Source: Cercophora sp. LCS_1
Taxonomy: Eukaryota; Ascomycota; Sordariomycetes; Sordariales; Lasiosphaeriaceae
Length of the DNA stretch: 64,000 nt
NCBI GenBank assembly: GCA_036250225.1
Contig: JAPZLL010000034.1
Location: 167,423 to 231,422 of the forward strand
Direction: 5' to 3'
The notes below the pieces were generated by a model. The model was not told the DNA's origin. It did not search any database and was given only the letters and a program-made list of their open reading frames with translations. Below, piece by piece: positions 56,287 to 64,000 of the stretch (position 1 is the stretch's first letter; each line of letters starts with the position of its first letter). Both the position numbers and the translations under genes were made by a program.

Positions 56287-57950
56287 ATGGCATACTTGAA
56301 CTGCCAAGTGGGATATTATGAGAATGTGCCTTGTGCAAGTACATCTCTTACGCTTCCCAAAATGGAGCCGTATACTGGCAACGAGAGCGACGGCTTCCTG
56401 GCGCGTCGAGGCGCCATTCGCGGGCCTTCGAGTGGTCTCCCTTTCCCTTTCGTTGGCTCTCACCCCCGCGTCATTGCCGGTTTGATCGACGACGAACTTG
56501 ACAACCTCGTCTGCGAGGCATTCGATTGTACCGATACCGACGATACGTTCCGCGGCAAGCTTCGGGCAGCTATGGACCGCATCCAGCCCGGTGTGCTTAC
56601 TTCTATTTGCGCGTACCGCATCGGGTTTGAAGGCGATGCCGCCACAGAGCTCAGCCTGCTTATCACCGTCCTTCCAGGATCTCTGAGGCCAGCTCAAGCA
56701 GTCAACGCTATTGGTGAGCTCTCGGCAGTATTAGAGAGGTGAGTTCCCCACCCAAGGTTCCTTGTTCCAACCTTATCGCTGATCTGTGTGTATAGCTATA
56801 ACGAACGACTTGGCAATATGGCAATCGAGATTGCGGAGCAGATTATCGAGACTATTGCCATGAGCGGTCGGCTTCCGGGTGTTCCTTCTGAGGATATCAA
56901 ATCTACGTCTCTCGGCTCGGCTCCTTCGATTGGTTCAAGCATTGGTCCTGAGGGGCAGGGGCAGAGCAGTGCTGGGACGCTAGGTGCTTTTTTCCGCATC
57001 GTAACGAACGGCACCCCCCAGTACTTTGCACTGACGTGTAACCATGTTCTCTCCTGTTAGTACTTTTCCTCCGTATGTGCCATTTCTCTATTGGCTAACA
57101 TTTGCAGCGTCCAGGATGCCTGCCATACCTGGCAGCAGTGGCACTCCCGTCCATGTAGTCTGTCCTGCTTGGAGGGATCACTTCCATTGGTGGACGGCCG
57201 CCGACAATGTTATCAAGCACCGAAGCACCGACGCGAGGCGAGTTTCAAAGGCCGTAGCCCAGAAGATGCTCTGTGAAGCATCCCACCATCCCGTTGGCAC
57301 CGTGTATGCATCTTCGGGCGTACGGACAAACACGCCAGGTAACTGGGTCCAGGACTGGGCTCTGATCAAGCTTGACTCGAAGCGCTTCCCGCCTGAGGAG
57401 TTGAGCAACGTAAGTTCAAAGATATGCGCCTGCTATTTGATTTTCACCTGATTAACAAGGCTTGCAGATCCCCTTGCCTTCCAGTTGTGAGGTCTTTGAG
57501 CGTCTCGCCAATCGGAATTTGGACGACATAGACTGGACGCCCCGCATGGAGTTCAGCCGAGCCGCTCCTCGGCCAGAAGAGGGCTCTCCCCTTTTCAAGC
57601 TTGGCCGCTCAACAGGCCACACGGTTGGAGAATATCATAAGATTGACGCTAGCGCCTCGATCGCTTACAGCTGTGATGGGCCTAATGGCAAGCAGAATGT
57701 CACGGTGAAAGGCAAGGTTCATGTCGTCCTCGGAAGTGACAGCAGCCCGAGGTTTGCGGCTGGTGGAGACTCGGGCGCCCTTGTGCTCAATGGCCATGCA
57801 GAACCTGTGGGTTTGCTCACGGCTGTAGCGGATGGCTCGGTGGCGCATGGTGTGGGTTACGTTGCGTCCTTTGCGCCCATTCTCGACAACATCAAGGAAG
57901 TCGTTCAGCGTGGGCCTGATGCTAAGAAAATCGAGGTGGAGTTCCTCTAG
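56287..57950 (+). CDS. Intracellular trypsin-fold serine protease with N-terminal extension
   Basis: Four exons: 56287-56738, 56796-57055, 57108-57409, 57468-57950; about 498 residues. There is no signal peptide, so it is probably cytosolic or nuclear. Residues ~1-185 form a separate region of unknown fold (FPFVGSHPRVIAGLIDDELDNLVCEAFDC). The protease part shows a complete chymotrypsin-type triad: His234 in TCNHVLS, Asp320 in QDWALIKL and Ser440 in GGDSGALV. The GDSGAL context is typical of clan PA trypsin-like peptidases. Substrate unknown. Similar intracellular trypsin-like domains occur as isolated genes and as N-terminal domains of NLR-like proteins in fungi (family knowledge, not shown here). 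A later Met at residue 26 is an alternative start. Confidence 0.85.
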
Positions 57951-59828
57951 CACTGGTCAAGCAAGGTCTTCGTTTAGCACCTAGGGTACCTTAGCAACGG
58001 GTAACTTACCAACCGTTTATTACAAGAACATGGACGGTTTTATATGATGTGTTTAGCCCTCTGTGACGGTGGTGCATGGCGGGTAAACCCCGCTAGAACC
58101 CGACGGACATGGGGCACATCATCAATGCCGTGCAACGACTTATGTACCCCGCTCTTTCGTGCAGCAGGCCCAGCTGGGGGTTGCAACCCCCCCACCGCTG
58201 AGTGAGCCGAGACGAAAAAAAAAAAAAAAAAACGTAAACACTTGTTGGGCCCAGGAAGCGAAACTCGCAGACGGCCTGTCTTCGCCATCGATGGGCACTT
58301 GTTGTCGCGTAGTGCTGGTGGGTGTGATGTTATGGCAGCCGTGCTCTGTTGGCAGTAAGAGGCAACCAGTAGAAGGAATCTAGATGGTGTGTGGTATATT
58401 GTGAGAGGCTCGCGGGTGGTTCGTGAGTTGGATTCTTCGGGAGTGGCCGCCAGAGCTACCAAATAGGCCCCGGGCGTGTCAGCACTCCCTTTTCGAAATC
58501 CCATGATTGGTGACAGGGAGGAAAACGGCTGGGATACCCTGGTAACAAGTCGGCCTCGAAGAGGGGGACACAGCCTTGAGTGTCCCCGCCTTGGCAAGCG
58601 ATGAAGCCATCGTCGCCAAGACTCCCCCAAGACGTTAAGCATCGACAATAAAACGAAACCGCGGAATCCCAGATAATGGGTCGCACAACGTGCCATGAGA
58701 ACAGTGTTGAATGCGATCCTCGTCGCGTCTGCGAAACGGGACACCCAGGCCTGGGGACACCTATAGCAGCGCTTTTGCAGCTCCTGCCCAAAATGGTCGA
58801 GACACTTGCCGGATCCAGTTTGGTGTTCACTTTGGCCACATATGCGCCGGAACTTTTTTGTTTCTAGCTTCGTTTAACCCTCGACTAATTATTAACCTTG
58901 GGCACTTCAAATCTGCCATTTTCATGGCACACGTCAGGCATTTGCCCTTCCTTTGTTGAGATTTTTGAGATGTCCCGAATCTTGGACGTTTGGAGGGGCC
59001 CTTATCGATATACCCCGGATTTTGATCCTTGACCGCGCGCACAGACATCGAACCAGGATGCCAGAGCACTCCCGCGTGGGATTCGGCGAACGCCTCACCT
59101 CTCTTATCCGTGCTCGTTTCACCTTGGTTGCGTGATGTAGCTTCGTTCCCATTTACTCGGGTCTCCTTCTTATTCCTTCAGCTTAAATGGTACAATCTCG
59201 CAATCGCCGAGCCCCTTTCCGATATTCTAGAAGCCAAATACCCTCCAGGGTCATGATCTCCCACACCTAACAGTTTGAGCTTCATGTCTACGCCGAGTCT
59301 CAATGCACAGGCTGTGCTTTTAGCCGGATCCCTTTTTGATCGTCTTTACCTACATACTCTGTGGTCCTGACCCTACCCTCTCCGCCTTCCGACCCCCCCT
59401 GCTGCGGACCGGATCTTTCCACAGTGGCACTTGGTCTCCGTCTGTCCATCTGTCTCAAGCAAGACATGTTGTTTCCATCCCAAGGGGCTTTGGCTTCCCT
59501 TCACCATTTCCCGGGTCGATCTGCACATGGTTTGAATTAACCTTAAGCTCCTGACAGGGGCCTTGTTCTTAACCGCGCTGGTCTCATTGGGTCGCAGAAA
59601 CGATGCACACGGGTACGGAGACGACTGGTTGCCGAAGAGTCTGCATGAGCCCATCGTGAAGCTGCGGGTGCGGGTGTGGGCGTTCCAGAGCCGCGAGGGG
59701 GCCTAGGACGTCTGGGCTGGGGTTCGGAGGTTATATCTCGCGGTATGCCGTCATGGCCTTGGGGATTGACTCAAAATTTGATCCTTTCCGCCTTGTTATC
59801 ATAGAGGCTCGTCAAGAGACTAGTCACG
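57951..59828. other. Intergenic region, no supported gene
   Basis: A 1.9-kb spacer between the protease and the fasciclin gene. It includes a poly-A of 19 near 58216-58234. A 234-codon minus-strand frame (58040-58744) runs through that tract as poly-Phe and is rejected. I see no gene. Confidence 0.5.
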
Positions 59829-61110
59829 ATGCGTCTCTCGCGTTTATTACCATTGGGGCTCGCAGCATGCGTGTCTGCGCAGGCTATAACTGAGGTTTTG
59901 GCTGCCAACAGCGCTACGCTGAGCACCCTCACTTGTACGTGGCCCGTTTCCAGCCAGTGTTGTCGCGCGCTGACAGCTTTCTGCAGCACTCCTTCAGACC
60001 GTCCCCGAGGTTGCCCAGGCTCTCTCTGCTGCGCAGAATGTCACTATTCTCGCACCGTCCAACGACGCGTTTGCGCGTCTGATGGCAAGGAATCCGAGGT
60101 CGGCCGAGCTGACCCGAAACCCACGACTTCTCGCCGGCGTGTTGCAGTATCACGTTTTACAGGGGACGTTTCGAGCTCAAGATTTCCAAATTGTGCCCAA
60201 GTTTCCGGCAACCTTGCTCTCGGCCCCCTTTGCAAACGTCACTGGTGGCCAGCGGGTAGGGTTGGTCTTTGTGAACAACACCGTCCAGGTGTTCTCTGGG
60301 TACAAGCAAACAGCGCAAGTGGTAACAGCCGTACGTCTCTCGTTCTTCCTAAGGGGGATATCAAAGATTCCTGATGCCATCTAGGATGTACCATTCAACG
60401 GTGGCGTGGTCCACATCATCGACCAAGTGCTCACCGTGCCTGCGAACCCGGCACAAACCGCCATCAACACCGGTCTCACATCGCTTGCCGGTGCCCTGAC
60501 GAACGCAGGTTTAGCCAATGGCATCAACGACCTAACCGACGTAACGATATTTGCGCCGACGAATGATGCCTTTGAGGCCATCGGATCGGCCGCCGGGACG
60601 CTGTCGCAACAACAGCTGGCGAATATCCTGGCATACCATGTCCTCGGCCAACAAGTTCGATTCAGCACAGACTTGATCGCGGCGGGAAACCCGGCCACGT
60701 TTGCAACCGCCCAGGGCACAAATATCACTCTGCGGAGGGAGAACGGCGCCCTGTTTGTCAACTCGGCGCGGGTGCTAATCCAGGACATCCCTACGACCAA
60801 CGGAGTCGTCCACGTGATTGACAAGTATGTTTGCATTCACCATCTCGAGATCTGGCTGCGAGTTCTAACGGAACACAGTGTTTTGAACCCATCCAACGCA
60901 ACCGCTGCGCCTGACACCGCTGCTTCCACGCAAGCACCCGCGTTTTCGGGCGTTACTTCGGTGATTGACTCGCCTTTTACTCAGGGGGTGGTCCCGACGG
61001 CGACCTTTGTGCCAGCTAACATTCCTCTCAACGCCGGCGTCCCGAGTACCATCCCCAGAGCAGTTCTGCTTCTGGCCGGATGTGTGGCAGCTCTGATGTC
61101 TGTGTTTTAG
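59829..61110 (+). CDS. Fasciclin (FAS1) two-domain cell-surface protein, probably GPI-anchored
   Basis: Four exons: 59829-59934, 59987-60330, 60385-60824, 60879-61110; about 373 residues. A signal peptide (MRLSRLLPLGLAACVSAQA) is followed by two FAS1 domains. The first has VTILAPSNDAFARL and LQYHVLQGTF, and ends with VVHIIDQVL. The second has VTIFAPTNDAFEAI, LAYHVLGQQV, and VVHVIDNVL, the last created across the third splice junction. A Thr/Ala/Ser/Pro-rich stalk and a hydrophobic C-terminus (AVLLLAGCVAALMSVF) follow, as in GPI-anchored wall proteins. Several N-x-T/S sequons are present (NVT, NIT, NAT). Fungal FAS1 proteins act in adhesion at the wall or in vacuolar/autophagic processes; the C-terminal anchor favours the surface. 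Confidence 0.92.
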
Positions 61111-63587
61111 TCGTTTCAAAAGCCTGTTGTTGGTTGATCTGCCTGCGGATGTATCCTTTGCTTATTAATACCCCTTGTTTGTGGTGCTGGATGTTTGATG
61201 ATGAAGCTCGATATAATATTAGTTCCATACTTCTAATTCAGGTAGGGTCGCGACGCTATAATAGAACGTGGTTCAAGAGCTTTCAGAAGATAATTTGCAC
61301 GACGCGGGGGGCACCAACGTACGGGCTTGAGGCATTGCCCTACGCCTTCTGGGAAATGGTTGCAATGGTTTGAGGCCACCCTGCACAGTGTCATCTACTT
61401 GGTTCGGTATGCTTTGGGCTCGACCTCTTACACAAAACGGATACAAAACGGAACACAAAAAAAAGGAGGCAAGGGAGAAAGGACGAGGAGCCTTGTCCAG
61501 TCCTCAACCACGGCCGCGAATGTGACTATCTCGTAGACAGCTCGCCTCCAGGTTGACCAGAGAGGGAGAGCAGCTCACGCCTCAACAGGTAGAATGGTCA
61601 CATCTGGGCGAAGCGAAGTGCGTACGCAGCGAGCTCCGACACTGGATGCGCTCTTCGTCGAGCCTCTGCGTGGCGTTTTTTACTTATCCGAGAAAGGGCC
61701 ATGGGTGTTTTGATCGACGTGGACTGATGATGGGCCACTACCTCATGGCAGAGTTATCTCTCCACCTCTTGTGCCCCGGAGCCGGGACGTAACGCCTAGC
61801 CGTCAACTCCAGCCCTGGCTTACATCAACACATGAAAAGTCACCGGCGCGCATGGCCTTGACTCAAAGTTCTCAGTTTTGAGATTCGAATCATTCACTTC
61901 AACAGGCAGTCACTCACATCTCGAGGACTCGGTGACATGGTATTTGGACGGAAGGGAAGGGTTCAAACTGGGATCCGCAGGGGTGGACATCTAGGCAACT
62001 CGTTTGTTGCACCGCCAAGATTAACTTTCAGGTGATATGGATCGCATTGAGAAGGGTCCTGACGAAAACTTCACAAATCCTGGACCGTTGAGCTCTGATC
62101 CGCCAGTGCGGGGCCCAGCTCTACCAGAAAAACGATCTGGAAGAGCGCGGCAGGGTGATCTATCTCCACTTGTTTATGTCAAGTCGTCGACTGGGGTTGC
62201 CTGTGTGGATGGGATTCCCAGCCCGGTTGTGGCGTCGCCACGGAAACGGGAGGGGCTCTGGTAGCGCAGAGGTCGGGCTTACAGGTTTGTCTCACAAGGA
62301 GGGGCCATTGCCACGCGGTACTTGACAAACCACTCAACATTTCCCAAAAACCCGCCGTGGAATTGGTCCATACGGCTTGTTTCGGCAGTGGGTGAGCTAC
62401 CAGCAAGATCGGGTGGAGAGAAATTTTTGTCGTTTTTGAACTCGGCTGCCCATGCCGAACTTTGTGTTGACAGCTTCGCCGAAAAGCTTGAGCTCTGAGC
62501 TGTCATCCGGTGAACCAGACGAACCCTAACTTCGGGTAACGATGCGGTAGTGGCTGGAGGCGTGAATGGGGACCCTGGCCAATCGAGGCCGAGACGCCAA
62601 CGCCTTGATTGGTTTCGCATCTGCTAGGATGAAACTATGCGATCGGGATTTCATTGGGTGTGAGGAACCCTCATGGTTCTGCATTGCCGCCAGGCAAACC
62701 GTTGCATTCTATCCAGCCAGCCCTCACTTTTTTTTTTGTTCGCGAGCTGCGACCCCGCCATGCCCGTGATCGTGACAAGCACACCTTCCAATCGGGCAGA
62801 TCAGAGACAGACACCGGATCGTGTAGCTAGCTTCAACTTCGAGCGGAAACTCGCATCATCAACGTAGATAGCCGCAACGAGGACGGACGGTGAGGAGCAA
62901 ATGACAGGAAGTGACTCACGCCGCATGGTAAGAGCTTCGTGCTGCCCCAGATCTATCCTTGATATCAGGTCGTTGGGCTGGAAACCAGACGCACTAAGAA
63001 GCCCAAACTTGTGGCGAAAAGTATACCTTTATCTGCTGACCGTACTGTTGGACGTTTTGGGGCCGGGGGGGGGGGCCAAAGACCGACAGTTCAGGGTGAT
63101 GTCTCCTGGTTGGGTAGGTTGGAGGAAGCAAGCCCTGGCTGATTGCAAGCATCGTGGACACGTAAAATTCCTAGAGAAGCGAAATCGTAGTGGGTAAACA
63201 TGTTGTGATCCCTTGGGGATCGTTGCAGCAGGAGAGAGTTGGGTACATGCGGCACAATAGAGGGGTACCCCTCAACCGCAAGCCGCACGCGGCAGAAATT
63301 TTGCGACCCACTTGAATTTTTTTTTGAAAGGTGCCCCGCACTCGCCCCCCCACCAGGCGGCCAGCCAGGTCTTTAAAAACTTGCCCCTCCATTCCAAACT
63401 CTTCCTCTGCTCTTTCTTCTCCTCGTCGCGATACCGAACAATCATACACGTTCATCTCGCACTTGTATGTCCCCTTCCTCCACCATCAACCCTCATCCAG
63501 CTTCTCCTTCTAACAAGCCTAGATCTTTCCTAGCGCAAGTCGCAAGTCAAGAACTTTTTCCCACAGTCAATACCTTCAACCGTCAAA
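61111..63587. other. Intergenic region; TEF1 promoter at right end
   Basis: A 2.5-kb spacer. Only short mixed-phase frames occur. Homopolymer G near 63064 and T runs near 62729 and 63319 are present. The last ~250 bp (TTTAAAAAC, then CTCTTCCTCTGCTC) look like a core promoter and a long pyrimidine-rich leader, as expected for a very highly expressed gene. A 5' UTR intron is possible but I could not place it. Confidence 0.5.
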
Positions 63588-64000
63588 ATGGGGTAAGTCT
63601 TTTCCAGAGCAGCCTCGCTCGACCATCACTGACACTTGCGCAGCAAGGAGGACAAGGCTCACATCAACGTCGTCGTCATCGGCCACGTCGACTCCGGCAA
63701 GTCGACGACGGTAAGCACCCAAGATCGCGGGGTAAAATCTCGAGCAAGAGGCTGACAATCCCTACAGACTGGTCACTTGATCTACAAGTGCGGTGGTATC
63801 GACAAGCGTACCATTGAGAAGTTCGAGAAGGTCAGCTAAATCGCCCTGCTTCAATTCTTTCCTCCCTCAGCGCCTTTCATTTTCCTCATCACCATCCCAT
63901 TTCTGCCTCTTTGTGCCCTTACCCCGCCAGATAAGATAAGCACAGAGGCGCAGAAAATTTTGTGCACGGACCCACTTGCCCCGCGACGCAACCCCGCGAC
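63588..64000 (+). CDS. TEF1: Translation elongation factor 1-alpha (5' part only)
   Basis: Three exons are inside the window: 63588-63592 (ATGGG), 63644-63710 and 63768-63830, encoding about 45 residues. The next intron starts at 63831 and runs past the edge. The spliced start MGKEDKAHINVVVIGHVDSGKS contains the P-loop GHVDSGKS, followed by [23 protein letters not shown]. TEF1 is the GTPase that delivers aminoacyl-tRNA to the ribosome. The early intron clustering is characteristic of ascomycete TEF1, whose large third intron is a common species marker. The part visible here matches the family at every position I can judge. Confidence 0.97.

Noticed and set aside
58040..58744. 234-codon minus-strand frame
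   Set aside because: It runs through a poly-A tract as poly-Phe and shows no protein-family features.

Overview
This window is nuclear DNA of a filamentous ascomycete. Genes carry short introns of about 50-110 bp with GTAAGT/GTATGT-type donors, CTAAC/CTGAC branch points and CAG/TAG acceptors. Coding GC is high, spacers are long, and protein sequences are of Sordariomycete type (NC2-beta, Isd11, Mic19, importin-beta, 2-isopropylmalate synthase, TEF1). A member of the Sordariales, perhaps Chaetomiaceae-like, is my best guess from protein style only; no species is claimed.

Layout, left to right. The left edge holds the N-terminus of a TRI12-type MFS transporter (minus), then a 928-residue ferric-reductase-type flavocytochrome with a proline-rich insert (minus). 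A TDA3-like FAD oxidoreductase (minus) lies head-to-head with an IRC24-like short-chain dehydrogenase (plus). A dense housekeeping block follows (13-20.6 kb): NC2-beta (Dr1), a small mitochondrial membrane protein of unknown function, the Erf2-type DHHC palmitoyltransferase, tRNA wybutosine protein TYW3, and MICOS subunit Mic19.

From 20.6 to 29.1 kb is a gene-poor island. It holds decayed coding fragments, including a diverged inverted pair, one HNH-nuclease-family gene, a 20-bp minisatellite, a decayed array with a period of about 34 bp, and a tRNA-like box A. A second ferric reductase (29.1 kb) ends the island.

The right half is mostly housekeeping: 2-isopropylmalate synthase (LEU4) with a Gcn4/CPC-1-type site upstream, importin-beta (KAP95), a Zn2Cys6 transcription factor with eight exons and a polyQ tract, Isd11 (iron-sulfur cluster assembly), a large low-complexity protein of unknown function, phosphoserine phosphatase, and PAPS reductase (MET16) with CYS-3-like sites upstream. 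Then come an intracellular trypsin-fold protease with an intact catalytic triad, a two-domain fasciclin GPI-type cell-surface protein, and the first exons of TEF1 at the right edge.

There is no single operon-like system. Recurrent themes are iron (two ferric reductases, Isd11) and amino-acid/sulfur biosynthesis (LEU4, SER2, MET16). I reconstructed exon boundaries by hand from reading frame and splice consensus; they have no transcript support. I found no convincing tRNA, rRNA or intact transposon.
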